Below, in pieces: positions 22,101-37,192 of a stretch of 64,000 nucleotides of DNA; the first letter of the stretch is position 1, and every line of letters begins with the position of its first letter. Below the pieces are notes generated by a model. That model made no database searches and had not been told where the DNA came from. It was given only the letters and a program-made list of their open reading frames with translations. The stretch comes from Forficula auricularia (lineage: Eukaryota; Arthropoda; Insecta; Dermaptera; Forficulidae). The position numbers were made by a program, and so were the translations under genes. The stretch spans positions 16,828,802 to 16,892,801 of the forward strand of contig JALMQS010000085.1 in the NCBI GenBank assembly GCA_024734495.1, in the 5' to 3' direction.

Positions 22101-25100
22101 TCAAATTACATTTTCCTCAAAATTTTTAATACTTTTCCTCTTAAATATTTAACCCTATCTGACCACAGGGTATATAAGCGAATGAGCCATGGGTGTTCAA
22201 TCAAAAATTCGGACTTGAATTTTATAAAGTGCTCGTATTTTTTGATAAATTTTCACCTGACTAGTGATTGAATATGTCTATTGGTTTGTTTGACACCCCA
22301 ATAGAATCTTTATTAGACTTAACTATTAAAATATCAACCCTTGAATAATTCAAATTACATTTTCCTCAAAATTTTTAATACTTTTCCTCTTAAATATTTA
22401 ACCCTATCTGACCACAGGGTATATAAGCGAATGAGCCATGGGTGTTCAATCAAAAATTCGGACTTGAATTTTATAAAGTGCTCGTATTTTTTGATAAATT
22501 TTCACCTGACTAGTGATTGAATATGTCTATTGGTTTGTTTGACACCCCAATAGAATCTTTATTAGACTTAACTATTAAAATATCAACCCTTGAATAATTC
22601 AAATTACATTTTCCTCAAAATTTTTAATACTTTTCCTCTTAAATATTTAACCCTATCTGACCACAGGGTATATAAGCGAATGAGCCATGGGTGTTCAATC
22701 AAAAATTCGGACTTGAATTTTATAAAGTGCTCGTATTTTTTGATAAATTTTCACCTGACTAGTGATTGAATATGTCTATTGGTTTGTTTGACACCCCAAT
22801 AGAATCTTTATTAGACTTAACTATTAAAATATCAACCCTTGAATAATTCAAATTACATTTTCCTCAAAATTTTTAATACTTTTCCTCTTAAATATTTAAC
22901 CCTATCTGACCACAGGGTATATAAGCGAATGAGCCATGGGTGTTCAATCAAAAATTCGGACTTGAATTTTATAAAGTGCTCGTATTTTTTGATAAATTTT
23001 CACCTGACTAGTGATTGAATATGTCTATTGGTTTGTTTGACACCCCAATAGAATCTTTATTAGATTTAACTATTAAAATATCAACCCTTGAATAATTCAA
23101 ATTACATTTTCCTCAAAATTTTTAATACTTTTCCCCTTAAATATTTAACCCTATCTGACCACAGGGTATATAAGCGAATGAGCCATGGGTGTTCAATCAA
23201 AAATTCGGACTTGAATTTTATAAAGTGCTCGTATTTTTTGATAAATTTTCACCTGACTAGTGATTGAATATGTCTATTGGTTTGTTTGACACCCCAATAG
23301 AATCTTTATTAGACTTAACTATTAAAATATCAACCCTTGAATAATTCAAATTACATTTTCCTCAAAATTTTTAATACTTTTCCCCTTAAATATTTAACCC
23401 TATCTGACCACAGGGTATATAAGCGAATGAGCCATGGGTGTTCAATCAAAAATTCGGACTTGAATTTTATAAAGTGCTCGTATTTTTTGATAAATTTTCA
23501 CCTGACTAGTGATTGAATATGTCTATTGGTTTGTTTGACACCCCAATAGAATCTTTATTAGACTTAACTATTAAAATATCAACCCTTGAATAATTCAAAT
23601 TACATTTTCCTCAAAATTTTTAATACTTTTCCTCTTAAATATTTAACCCTATCTGACCACAGGGTATATAAGCGAATGAGCCATGGGTGTTCAATCAAAA
23701 ATTCGGACTTGAATTTTATAAAGTGCTCGTATTTTTTGATAAATTTTCACCTGACTAGTGATTGAATATGTCTATTGGTTTGTTTGACACCCCAATAGAA
23801 TCTTTATTAGACTTAACTATTAAAATATCAACCCTTGAATAATTCAAATTACATTTTCCTCAAAATTTTTAATACTTTTCCTCTTAAATATTTAACCCTA
23901 TCTGACCACAGGGTATATAAGCGAATGAGCCATGGGTGTTCAATCAAAAATTCGGACTTGAATTTTATAAAGTGCTCGTATTTTTTGATAAATTTTCACC
24001 TGACTAGTGATTGAATATGTCTATTGGTTTGTTTGACACCCCAATAGAATCTTTATTAGACTTAACTATTAAAATATCAACCCTTGAATAATTCAAATTA
24101 CATTTTCCTCAAAATTTTTAATACTTTTCCCCTTAAATATTTAACCCTATCTGACCACAGGGTATATAAGCGAATGAGCCATGGGTGTTCAATCAAAAAT
24201 TCGGACTTGAATTTTATAAAGTGCTCGTATTTTTTGATAAATTTTCACCTGACTAGTGATTGAATATGTCTATTGGTTTGTTTGACACCCCAATAGAATC
24301 TTTATTAGACTTAACTATTAAAATATCAACCCTTGAATAATTCAAATTACATTTTCCTCAAAATTTTTAATACTTTTCCTCTTAAATATTTAACCCTATC
24401 TGACCACAGGGTATATAAGCGAATGAGCCATGGGTGTTCAATCAAAAATTCGGACTTGAATTTTATAAAGTGCTCGTATTTTTTGATAAATTTTCACCTG
24501 ACTAGTGATTGAATATGTCTATTGGTTTGTTTGACACCCCAATAGAATCTTTATTAGACTTAACTATTAAAATATCAACCCTTGAATAATTCAAATTACA
24601 TTTTCCTCAAAATTTTTAATACTTTTCCCCTTAAATATTTAACCCTATCTGACCACAGGGTATATAAGCGAATGAGCCATGGGTGTTCAATCAAAAATTC
24701 GGACTTGAATTTTATAAAGTGCTCGTATTTTTTGATAAATTTTCACCTGACTAGTGATTGAATATGTCTATTGGTTTGTTTGACACCCCAATAGAATCTT
24801 TATTAGACTTAACTATTAAAATATCAACCCTTGAATAATTCAAATTACATTTTCCTCAAAATTTTTAATACTTTTCCCCTTAAATATTTAACCCTATCTG
24901 ACCACAGGGTATATAAGCGAATGAGCCATGGGTGTTCAATCAAAAATTCGGACTTGAATTTTATAAAGTGCTCGTATTTTTTGATAAATTTTCACCTGAC
25001 TAGTGATTGAATATGTCTATTGGTTTGTTTGACACCCCAATAGAATCTTTATTAGACTTAACTATTAAAATATCAACCCTTGAATAATTCAAATTACATT

Positions 25101-28100
25101 TTCCTCAAAATTTTTAATACTTTTCCTCTTAAATATTTAACCCTATCTGACCACAGGGTATATAAGCGAATGAGCCATGGGTGTTCAATCAAAAATTCGG
25201 ACTTGAATTTTATAAAGTGCTCGTATTTTTTGATAAATTTTCACCTGACTAGTGATTGAATATGTCTATTGGTTTGTTTGACACCCCAATAGAATCTTTA
25301 TTAGACTTAACTATTAAAATATCAACCCTTGAATAATTCAAATTACATTTTCCTCAAAATTTTTAATACTTTTCCCCTTAAATATTTAACCCTATCTGAC
25401 CACAGGGTATATAAGCGAATGAGCCATGGGTGTTCAATCAAAAATTCGGACTTGAATTTTATAAAGTGCTCGTATTTTTTGATAAATTTTCACCTGACTA
25501 GTGATTGAATATGTCTATTGGTTTGTTTGACACCCCAATAGAATCTTTATTAGATTTAACTATTAAAATATCAACCCTTGAATAATTCAAATTACATTTT
25601 CCTCAAAATTTTTAATACTTTTCCCCTTAAATATTTAACCCTATCTGACCACAGGGTATATAAGCGAATGAGCCATGGGTGTTCAATCAAAAATTCGGAC
25701 TTGAATTTTATAAAGTGCTCGTATTTTTTGATAAATTTTCACCTGACTAGTGATTGAATATGTCTATTGGTTTGTTTGACACCCCAATAGAATCTTTATT
25801 AGACTTAACTATTAAAATATCAACCCTTGAATAATTCAAATTACATTTTCCTCAAAATTTTTAATACTTTTCCTCTTAAATATTTAACCCTATCTGACCA
25901 CAGGGTATATAAGCGAATGAGCCATGGGTGTTCAATCAAAAATTCGGACTTGAATTTTATAAAGTGCTCGTATTTTTTGATAAATTTTCACCTGACTAGT
26001 GATTGAATATGTCTATTGGTTTGTTTGACACCCCAATAGAATCTTTATTAGATTTAACTATTAAAATATCAACCCTTGAATAATTCAAATTACATTTTCC
26101 TCAAAATTTTTAATACTTTTCCCCTTAAATATTTAACCCTATCTGACCACAGGGTATATAAGCGAATGAGCCATGGGTGTTCAATCAAAAATTCGGACTT
26201 GAATTTTATAAAGTGCTCGTATTTTTTGATAAATTTTCACCTGACTAGTGATTGAATATGTCTATTGGTTTGTTTGACACCCCAATAGAATCTTTATTAG
26301 ATTTAACTATTAAAATATCAACCCTTGAATAATTCAAATTACATTTTCCTCAAAATTTTTAATACTTTTCCCCTTAAATATTTAACCCTATCTGACCACA
26401 GGGTATATAAGCGAATGAGCCATGGGTGTTCAATCAAAAATTCGGACTTGAATTTTATAAAGTGCTCGTATTTTTTGATAAATTTTCACCTGACTAGTGA
26501 TTGAATATGTCTATTGGTTTGTTTGACACCCCAATAGAATCTTTATTAGACTTAACTATTAAAATATCAACCCTTGAATAATTCAAATTACATTTTCCTC
26601 AAAATTTTTAATACTTTTCCCCTTAAATATTTAACCCTATCTGACCACAGGGTATATAAGCGAATGAGCCATGGGTGTTCAATCAAAAATTCGGACTTGA
26701 ATTTTATAAAGTGCTCGTATTTTTTGATAAATTTTCACCTGACTAGTGATTGAATATGTCTATTGGTTTGTTTGACACCCCAATAGAATCTTTATTAGAC
26801 TTAACTATTAAAATATCAACCCTTGAATAATTCAAATTACATTTTCCTCAAAATTTTTAATACTTTTCCTCTTAAATATTTAACCCTATCTGACCACAGG
26901 GTATATAAGCGAATGAGCCATGGGTGTTCAATCAAAAATTCGGACTTGAATTTTATAAAGTGCTCGTATTTTTTGATAAATTTTCACCTGACTAGTGATT
27001 GAATATGTCTATTGGTTTGTTTGACACCCCAATAGAATCTTTATTAGACTTAACTATTAAAATATCAACCCTTGAATAATTCAAATTACATTTTCCTCAA
27101 AATTTTTAATACTTTTCCCCTTAAATATTTAACCCTATCTGACCACAGGGTATATAAGCGAATGAGCCATGGGTGTTCAATCAAAAATTCGGACTTGAAT
27201 TTTATAAAGTGCTCGTATTTTTTGATAAATTTTCACCTGACTAGTGATTGAATATGTCTATTGGTTTGTTTGACACCCCAATAGAATCTTTATTAGACTT
27301 AACTATTAAAATATCAACCCTTGAATAATTCAAATTACATTTTCCTCAAAATTTTTAATACTTTTCCCCTTAAATATTTAACCCTATCTGACCACAGGGT
27401 ATATAAGCGAATGAGCCATGGGTGTTCAATCAAAAATTCGGACTTGAATTTTATAAAGTGCTCGTATTTTTTGATAAATTTTCACCTGACTAGTGATTGA
27501 ATATGTCTATTGGTTTGTTTGACACCCCAATAGAATCTTTATTAGACTTAACTATTAAAATATCAACCCTTGAATAATTCAAATTACATTTTCCTCAAAA
27601 TTTTTAATACTTTTCCCCTTAAATATTTAACCCTATCTGACCACAGGGTATATAAGCGAATGAGCCATGGGTGTTCAATCAAAAATTCGGACTTGAATTT
27701 TATAAAGTGCTCGTATTTTTTGATAAATTTTCACCTGACTAGTGATTGAATATGTCTATTGGTTTGTTTGACACCCCAATAGAATCTTTATTAGACTTAA
27801 CTATTAAAATATCAACCCTTGAATAATTCAAATTACATTTTCCTCAAAATTTTTAATACTTTTCCTCTTAAATATTTAACCCTATCTGACCACAGGGTAT
27901 ATAAGCGAATGAGCCATGGGTGTTCAATCAAAATTCGGACTTGAATTTTATAAAGTGCTCGTATTTTTTGATAAATTTTCACCTGACTAGTGATTGAATA
28001 TGTCTATTGGTTTGTTTGACACCCCAATAGAATCTTTATTAGACATTAACTATTAAAATATCAACCCTTGAATAATTCAAATTACATTTTCCTCAAAATT

Positions 28101-31100
28101 TTTAATACTTTTCCTCTTAAATATTTAACCGTGTTCACTCAAAAATTCGGACTTGAATTTTATAAAGTGCTCGTATTTTTTGATAAATTTTCACCTGACT
28201 AGTGATTGAATATGTCTATTGGTTTGTTTGACACCCCAATAGAATCTTGATTAGACATTAATTATTAAAATATCAACCCTTGAATAATTCAAATTACATT
28301 TTCCTCAAAATTTTTAATACATTTCCTCTTAAATATTTAACCCTATCTGACCACAGGGTATATAAGCGAATGAGCCATGGGTGTTCAATCAAAAATTCGG
28401 ACTTGAATTTTATAAAGTGCTCGTATTTTTTGATAAATTTTCACCTGACTAGTGATTGAATATGTCTATTGGTTTGTTTGACACCCCAATAGAATCTTTA
28501 TTAGACTTAACTATTAAAATATCAACCCTTGAATAATTCAAATTACATTTTCCTCAAAATTTTTAATACTTTTCCTCTTAAATATTTAACCCTATCTGAC
28601 CACAGGGTATATAAGCGAATGAGCCATGGGTGTTCAATCAAAAATTCGGACTTGAATTTTATAAAGTGCTCGTATTTTTTGATAAATTTTCACCTGACTA
28701 GTGATTGAATATGTCTATTGGTTTGTTTGACACCCCAATAGAATCTTTATTAGACTTAACTATTAAAATATCACCCCTTGAATAATTCAAATTACATTTT
28801 CCTCAAAATTTTTAATACTTTTCCTCTTAAATATTTAACCCTATCTGACCACAGGGTATATAAGCGAATGAGCCATGGGTGTTCAATCAAAAATTCGGAC
28901 TTGAATTTTATAAAGTGCTCGTATTTTTTGATAAATTTTCACCTGACTAGTGATTGAATATGTCTATTGGTTTGTTTGACACCCCAATAGAATCTTTATT
29001 AGACTTAACTATTAAAATATCACCCCTTGAATAATTCAAATTACATTTTCCTCAAAATTTTTAATACTTTTCCTCTTAAATATTTAACCCTATCTGACCA
29101 CAGGGTATATAAGCATATGAGCCATAGGTGTTCACTCAAAAATTCGGACTTGAATTTTATAAAGTGCTCGTATTTTTTGATAAATTTTCACCTGACTAGT
29201 GATTGAATATGTCTATTGGTTTGTTTGACACCCCAATAGAATCTTTATTAGACTTAACTATTAAAATATCACCCCTTGAATAATTCAAATTACATTTTCC
29301 TCAAAATTTTTAATACTTTTCCTCTTAAATATTTAACCCTATCTGACCACAGGGTATATAAGCATATGAGCCATAGGTGTTCACTCAAAAATTCGGACTT
29401 GAATTTTATAAAGTGCTCGTATTTTTTGATAAATTTTCACCTGACTAGTGATTGAATATGTCTATTGGTTTGTTTGACACCCCAATAGAATCTTGATTAG
29501 ACATTAATTATTAAAATATCAACCCTTGAATAATTCAAATTACATTTTCCTCAAAATTTTTAATACTTTTCCTCTTAAATATTTAACCCTATCTGACCAC
29601 AGGGTATATAAGCGAATGAGCCATGGGTGTTCACTCAAAAAATTCGGACTTGAATTTTATAAAGTGCTCGTATTTTTTGATAAATTTTCACCTGACTAGT
29701 GATTGAATATGTCTATTGGTTTGTTTGACACCCCAATAGAATCTTTATTAGACTTAACTATTAAAATATCAACCCTTGAATAATTCAAATTACATTTTCC
29801 TCAAAATTTTTAATACTTTTCCTCTTAAATATTTAACCCTATCTGACCACAGGGTATATAAGCGAATGAGCCATGGGTGTTCACTCAAAAATTCGGACTT
29901 GAATTTTATAAAGTGCTCGTATTTTTTGATAAATTTTCACCTGACTAGTGATTGAATATTATGTCTATTGGTTTGTTTGACACCCCAATAGAATCTTGAT
30001 TAGACATTAATTATTAAAATATCAACCCTTGAATAATTCAAATTACATTTTCCTCAAAATTTTTAACACTTTTCCCCTTAAATATTTAACCCTATCTGAC
30101 CACAGGGTATATAAGTCGAATGAGCCATGGGTGTTCACTCAAAAAATTCGGACTTGAATTTTATAAAGTGCTCGTATTTTTTTTTGTTAAATTTTTCACC
30201 TCGACTAGTGATTGAATATGTCTATTGGTTTGTTTGACACCCCAATAGAATCTTGATTAGACATTAATTATTAAAATATCAACCCTTGAATAATTCAAAT
30301 TACATTTTCCTCAAAATTTTTAATACTTTTCCTCTTAAATATTTAACCCTATCTGACCACAGGGTATATAAGCGAATGAGCCATGGGTGTTCAATCAAAA
30401 ATTCGGACTTGAATTTTATAAAGTGCTCGTATTTTTTGATAAATTTTCACCTGACTAGTGATTGAATATGTCTATTGGTTTGTTTGACACCCCAATAGAA
30501 TCTTGATTAGACATTAATTATTAAAATATCAACCCTTGAATAATTCAAATTACATTTTCCTCAAAATTTTTAATACTTTTCCTCTTAAATATTTAACCCT
30601 ATCTGACCACAGGGTATATAAGCGAATGAGCCATGGGTGTTCAATCAAAAATTCGGACTTGAATTTTATAAAGTGCTCGTATTTTTTGATAAATTTTCAC
30701 CTGACTAGTGATTGAATATGTCTATTGGTTTGTTTGACACCCCAATAGAATCTTGATTAGACATTAATTATTAAAATATCAACCCTTGAATAATTCAAAT
30801 TACATTTTCCTCAAAATTTTTAATACTTTTCCTCTTAAATATTTAACCCTATCTGACCACAGGGTATATAAGCGAATGAGCCATGGGTGTTCAATCAAAA
30901 ATTCGGACTTGAATTTTATAAAGTGCTCGTATTTTTTGATAAATTTTCACCTGACTAGTGATTGAATATGTCTATTGGTTTGTTTGACACCCCAATAGAA
31001 TCTTTATTAGACTTTAACTATTAAAATATCAACCCTTGAATAATTCAAATTACATTTTCCTCAAAATTTTTAATACTTTTCCCCTTAAATATTTAACCCT

Positions 31101-34100
31101 ATCTGACCACAGGGTATATAAGCGAATGAGCCATGGGTGTTCAATCAAAAATTCGGACTTGAATTTTATAAAGTGCTCGTATTTTTTGATAAATTTTCAC
31201 CTGACTAGTGATTGAATATGTCTATTGGTTTGTTTGACACCCCAATAGAATCTTTATTAGACTTAACTATTAAAATATCAACCCTTGAATAATTCAAATT
31301 ACATTTTCCTCAAAATTTTTAATACTTTTCCTCTTAAATATTTAACCCTATCTGACCACAGGGTATATAAGCGAATGAGCCATGGGTGTTCAATCAAAAA
31401 TTCGGACTTGAATTTTATAAAGTGCTCGTATTTTTTGATAAATTTTCACCTGACTAGTGATTGAATATGTCTATTGGTTTGTTTGACACCCCAATAGAAT
31501 CTTTATTAGACTTAACTATTAAAATATCAACCCTTGAATAATTCAAATTACATTTTCCTCAAAATTTTTAATACTTTTCCTCTTAAATATTTAACCCTAT
31601 CTGACCACAGGGTATATAAGCGAATGAGCCATGGGTGTTCAATCAAAAATTCGGACTTGAATTTTATAAAGTGCTCGTATTTTTTGATAAATTTTCACCT
31701 GACTAGTGATTGAATATGTCTATTGGTTTGTTTGACACCCCAATAGAATCTTTATTAGACTTAACTATTAAAAAATCAACCCTTGAATAATTCAAATTAC
31801 ATTTTCCTCAAAATTTTTAATACTTTTCCCCTTAAATATTTAACCCTATCTGACCACAGGGTATATAAGCGAATGAGCCATGGGTGTTCAATCAAAAATT
31901 CGGACTTGAATTTTATAAAGTGCTCGTATTTTTTGATAAATTTTCACCTGACTAGTGATTGAATATGTCTATTGGTTTGTTTGACACCCCAATAGAATCT
32001 TTATTAGACTTAACTATTAAAATATCAACCCTTGAATAATTCAAATTACATTTTCCTCAAAATTTTTAATACTTTTCCCCTTAAATATTTAACCCTATCT
32101 GACCACAGGGTATATAAGCGAATGAGCCATGGGTGTTCAATCAAAAATTCGGACTTGAATTTTATAAAGTGCTCGTATTTTTTGATAAATTTTCACCTGA
32201 CTAGTGATTGAATATGTCTATTGGTTTGTTTGACACCCCAATAGAATCTTTATTAGACTTAACTATTAAAATATCAACCCTTGAATAATTCAAATTACAT
32301 TTTCCTCAAAATTTTTAATACTTTTCCTCTTAAATATTTAACCCTATCTGACCACAGGGTATATAAGCGAATGAGCCATGGGTGTTCAATCAAAAATTCG
32401 GACTTGAATTTTATAAAGTGCTCGTATTTTTTGATAAATTTTCACCTGACTAGTGATTGAATATGTCTATTGGTTTGTTTGACACCCCAATAGAATCTTT
32501 ATTAGATTTAACTATTAAAATATCAACCCTTGAATAATTCAAATTACATTTTCCTCAAAATTTTTAATACTTTTCCCCTTAAATATTTAACCCTATCTGA
32601 CCACAGGGTATATAAGCGAATGAGCCATGGGTGTTCAATCAAAAATTCGGACTTGAATTTTATAAAGTGCTCGTATTTTTTGATAAATTTTCACCTGACT
32701 AGTGATTGAATATGTCTATTGGTTTGTTTGACACCCCAATAGAATCTTTATTAGACTTAACTATTAAAATATCAACCCTTGAATAATTCAAATTACATTT
32801 TCCTCAAAATTTTTAATACTTTTCCCCTTAAATATTTAACCCTATCTGACCACAGGGTATATAAGCGAATGAGCCATGGGTGTTCAATCAAAAATTCGGA
32901 CTTGAATTTTATAAAGTGCTCGTATTTTTTGATAAATTTTCACCTGACTAGTGATTGAATATGTCTATTGGTTTGTTTGACACCCCAATAGAATCTTTAT
33001 TAGACTTAACTATTAAAATATCAACCCTTGAATAATTCAAATTACATTTTCCTCAAAATTTTTAATACTTTTCCTCTTAAATATTTAACCCTATCTGACC
33101 ACAGGGTATATAAGCGAATGAGCCATGGGTGTTCAATCAAAAATTCGGACTTGAATTTTATAAAGTGCTCGTATTTTTTGATAAATTTTCACCTGACTAG
33201 TGATTGAATATGTCTATTGGTTTGTTTGACACCCCAATAGAATCTTTATTAGACTTAACTATTAAAATATCAACCCTTGAATAATTCAAATTACATTTTC
33301 CTCAAAATTTTTAATACTTTTCCTCTTAAATATTTAACCCTATCTGACCACAGGGTATATAAGCGAATGAGCCATGGGTGTTCAATCAAAAATTCGGACT
33401 TGAATTTTATAAAGTGCTCGTATTTTTTGATAAATTTTCACCTGACTAGTGATTGAATATGTCTATTGGTTTGTTTGACACCCCAATAGAATCTTTATTA
33501 GACTTAACTATTAAAAAATCAACCCTTGAATAATTCAAATTACATTTTCCTCAAAATTTTTAATACTTTTCCCCTTAAATATTTAACCCTATCTGACCAC
33601 AGGGTATATAAGCGAATGAGCCATGGGTGTTCAATCAAAAATTCGGACTTGAATTTTATAAAGTGCTCGTATTTTTTGATAAATTTTCACCTGACTAGTG
33701 ATTGAATATGTCTATTGGTTTGTTTGACACCCCAATAGAATCTTTATTAGACTTAACTATTAAAATATCAACCCTTGAATAATTCAAATTACATTTTCCT
33801 CAAAATTTTTAATACTTTTCCTCTTAAATATTTAACCCTATCTGACCACAGGGTATATAAGCGAATGAGCCATGGGTGTTCAATCAAAAATTCGGACTTG
33901 AATTTTATAAAGTGCTCGTATTTTTTGATAAATTTTCACCTGACTAGTGATTGAATATGTCTATTGGTTTGTTTGACACCCCAATAGAATCTTTATTAGA
34001 CTTAACTATTAAAATATCAACCCTTGAATAATTCAAATTACATTTTCCTCAAAATTTTTAATACTTTTCCTCTTAAATATTTAACCCTATCTGACCACAG

Positions 34101-35910
34101 GGTATATAAGCGAATGAGCCATGGGTGTTCAATCAAAAATTCGGACTTGAATTTTATAAAGTGCTCGTATTTTTTGATAAATTTTCACCTGACTAGTGAT
34201 TGAATATGTCTATTGGTTTGTTTGACACCCCAATAGAATCTTTATTAGATTTAACTATTAAAATATCAACCCTTGAATAATTCAAATTACATTTTCCTCA
34301 AAATTTTTAATACTTTTCCCCTTAAATATTTAACCCTATCTGACCACAGGGTATATAAGCGAATGAGCCATGGGTGTTCAATCAAAAATTCGGACTTGAA
34401 TTTTATAAAGTGCTCGTATTTTTTGATAAATTTTCACCTGACTAGTGATTGAATATGTCTATTGGTTTGTTTGACACCCCAATAGAATCTTTATTAGACT
34501 TAACTATTAAAATATCAACCCTTGAATAATTCAAATTACATTTTCCTCAAAATTTTTAATACTTTTCCTCTTAAATATTTAACCCTATCTGACCACAGGG
34601 TATATAAGCGAATGAGCCATGGGTGTTCAATCAAAAATTCGGACTTGAATTTTATAAAGTGCTCGTATTTTTTGATAAATTTTCACCTGACTAGTGATTG
34701 AATATGTCTATTGGTTTGTTTGACACCCCAATAGAATCTTTATTAGACTTAACTATTAAAATATCACCCCTTGAATAATTCAAATTACATTTTCCTCAAA
34801 ATTTTTAATACTTTTCCTCTTAAATATTTAACCCTATCTGACCACAGGGTATATAAGCGATATGAGCCATGGGTGTTCACTCAAAAATTCGGACTTGAAT
34901 TTTATAAAGTGCTCGTATTTTTTGATAAATTTTCACCTGACTAGTGATTGAATATGTCTATTGGTTTGTTTGACACCCCAATAGAATCTTTATTAGACTT
35001 AACTATTAAAATATCACCCCTTGAATAATTCAAATTACATTTTCCTCAAAATTTTTAATACTTTTTCTTCTTAAATATTTAACCCTATCTGACCACAGGG
35101 TATATAAAGCATATGAGCCATAGGTGTTCACTCAAAAATTCGGACTTGAATTTTATAAAGTGCTCGTATTTTTTGATAAATTTTCACCTGACTAGTGATT
35201 GAATATGTCTATTGGTTTGTTTGACACCCCAATAGAATCTTGATTAGACATTAATTATTAAAATATCAACCCTTGAATAATTCAAATTACATTTTCCTCA
35301 AAATTTTTAATACTTTTCCTCTTAAATATTTAACCCTATCTGACCACAGGGTATATAAGCGAATGAGCCATGGGTGTTCAATCAAAAAATTCGGACTTGA
35401 ATTTTATAAAGTGCTCGTATTTTTTGATAAATTTTCACCTGACTAGTGATTGAATATGTCTATTGGTTTGTTTGACACCCCAATAGAATCTTTATTAGAC
35501 TTAACTATTAAAATATCAACCCTTGAATAATTCAAATTACATTTTCCTCAAAATTTTTAATACTTTTCCTCTTAAATATTTAACCCTATCTGACCACAGG
35601 GTATATAAGCGAATGAGCCATGGGTGTTCAATCAAAAATTCGGACTTGAATTTTATAAAGTGCTCGTATTTTTTGATAAATTTTCACCTGACTAGTGATT
35701 GAATATGTCTATTGGTTTGTTTGACACCCCAATAGAATCTTTATTAGACATTAACTATTAAAATATCAACCCTTGAATAATTCAAATTACATTTTCCTCA
35801 AAATTTTTAATACTTTTCCTCTTAAATATTTAACCCTATCTGACCACAGGGTATATAAGTCGAATGAGCCATGGGTGTTCACTCAAAAATTCGGACTTGA
35901 ATTTTATAAA
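19171..35910. repeat. 249-bp satellite DNA array, about 67 units
   Basis: The unit starts at TCTGACCACAGGGTATATAA and repeats every 249 bases head to tail from 19171; the spacing 19171, 19420, 19669, 19918 holds exactly. The last full start is at 35839 and the array stops abruptly at 35910. Interior units are nearly identical, with common alternative sites such as CTTTTCCTC or CTTTTCCCC. Units near 28.0-31.0 kb and 34.8-35.9 kb are more diverged (GCATATGAGCCATAGG, TTCACTCAAAA, TTGATTAGACATTAATTATT). One unit near 28131 lacks about 38 bases. No reading frame runs through a unit. Each unit has a TATATAAG box and self-complementary segments. Confidence 0.97.
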
Positions 35911-36101
35911 GGCAATATTGATTCGAATTATATTTCATAGATGCATAATAGTTGCAAGAGCTATCATTAGCTCTCAAGACGTAATCGACTATTAGTTTGA
36001 TGATTTTTTGATTGAATTTATTTCTAGATGCATAATAGTCGCATAATTTTGGTATTTTCTCAGTAGGATATTAGTTATTCAATTATTTTCTGACTATTTG
36101 A
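35911..36101. other. Satellite flank before assembly gap
   Basis: Unique AT-rich DNA holding two copies of TAGATGCATAATAGT about 75 bases apart. It ends at the first run of Ns. Confidence 0.5.
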
Positions 36102-36201
36102 NNNNNNNNNNNNNNNNNNNNNNNNNNNNNNNNNNNNNNNNNNNNNNNNNNNNNNNNNNNNNNNNNNNNNNNNNNNNNNNNNNNNNNNNNNNNNNNNNNN
36201 N
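36102..36201. other. Assembly gap (100 N)
   Basis: Exactly 100 Ns, so the true distance and even the order across it are unknown. Confidence 0.99.
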
Positions 36202-36402
36202 GTTATTGTTTGTCCTCCCATTGATTTTATGTGCAAACTTCGGCTTCGTATGCAGTGATACTTTCTACACTTGCAAACTTGCATGATATATAATATAATG
36301 TTTAATATTTTTTATTATTTTATCATTTCATAGGACAGAATTTATAATTAATAGAGATTGATAATCATCTAAAGAAAACGTTACCTACAACAACTAAATA
36401 TA

Positions 36403-37044
36403 ATCCGATGGCTTTACCAAGAAAACAACAAATTATATTAAATAGACTAAAGATAGGTCATTGTATCTTCTCTCATCAATATCTTTTTCAACAAACAATC
36501 CCCGCCTCACTGCGTTTCTTGTAATAAGAGAATGAATGTACACCATCTTTTGATAGAGTGTCCTTTATACAATACCCTGAGAGATAGATTTAAAATTCAA
36601 GGAAATTTAAAGAATATTTTGGTAGATCCGAAAGAATTTAATAATTTATTTCTATTTTTAAAAGAAACAGGGTTTTTCTCACAAATTTAATATTTTATAG
36701 TTTTCGATTTATTTTTATTATTATTCTATTTTGGTTGATTTTCTTATTACCTATATGTATTTTTTGTAGATATTTCTTGTGTGTTTTGAATATGGTATAT
36801 GATTTGTCGGAGGTTTTGTTTTTTCTGTTGTTCTCTGTTTGCTATATTGTTGATTTTGATTTTTTGTTGTTGTCTTTCTTTGACTTTGGTTTTTGTTTTG
36901 CTCCTCTGTTTTTTCTTCATTTCTTAATGCATAGAAGAGTGAAGATGGAATTGAAGAAAGAAAAAAGAAGTCAGGAACTCGGTGGCACTAATGACCTTAG
37001 TAGTTGATATGCCATGTATTTTGCAAAATAAATAAATAAATAAA
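36403..37044 (+). mobile_element. I-clade LINE 3' end fragment
   Basis: It encodes the C-terminal tail of a LINE polyprotein. The first frame reads NRLKIGHCIFSHQYLF, the RLRIGHT-type motif found after the RNase H or reverse transcriptase of I-like and R1-like elements. After a one-base shift comes CVSC...VHHLLIECP, a CCHC zinc motif, ending in a stop at 36688-36690. The following 3' UTR contains GGCACTAATGACCTTAG, resembling the phrase common in I-group elements, and ends in (AAAT)n at about 37025-37044. The ORF at 36735-37007 lies in this UTR and is not a gene. 5' truncated and frameshifted. Confidence 0.7.
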
Positions 37045-37192
37045 TAGATTGTGGTGTTGGTGCAAGGTGAAACATCTTTAATAAAGATAAAAGTAAATAG
37101 ATATTTTAGGAAATATTAATTTACTATGAGTTAGATTTTCTAGGTCAGTTGTTTCACATTAAAAAGATGTAAATTTTATCAATATATATATA

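Noticed and set aside
19171..35910. A CRISPR-like or protein-repeat reading of the array
   Set aside because: Units are contiguous 249-bp copies with no variable spacers, and stops occur in all frames.
36735..37007. A 90-residue hydrophobic ORF that looks like a membrane protein
   Set aside because: It lies in the 3' UTR of the I-clade LINE fragment; the Phe/Leu/Cys content comes from T-rich DNA.
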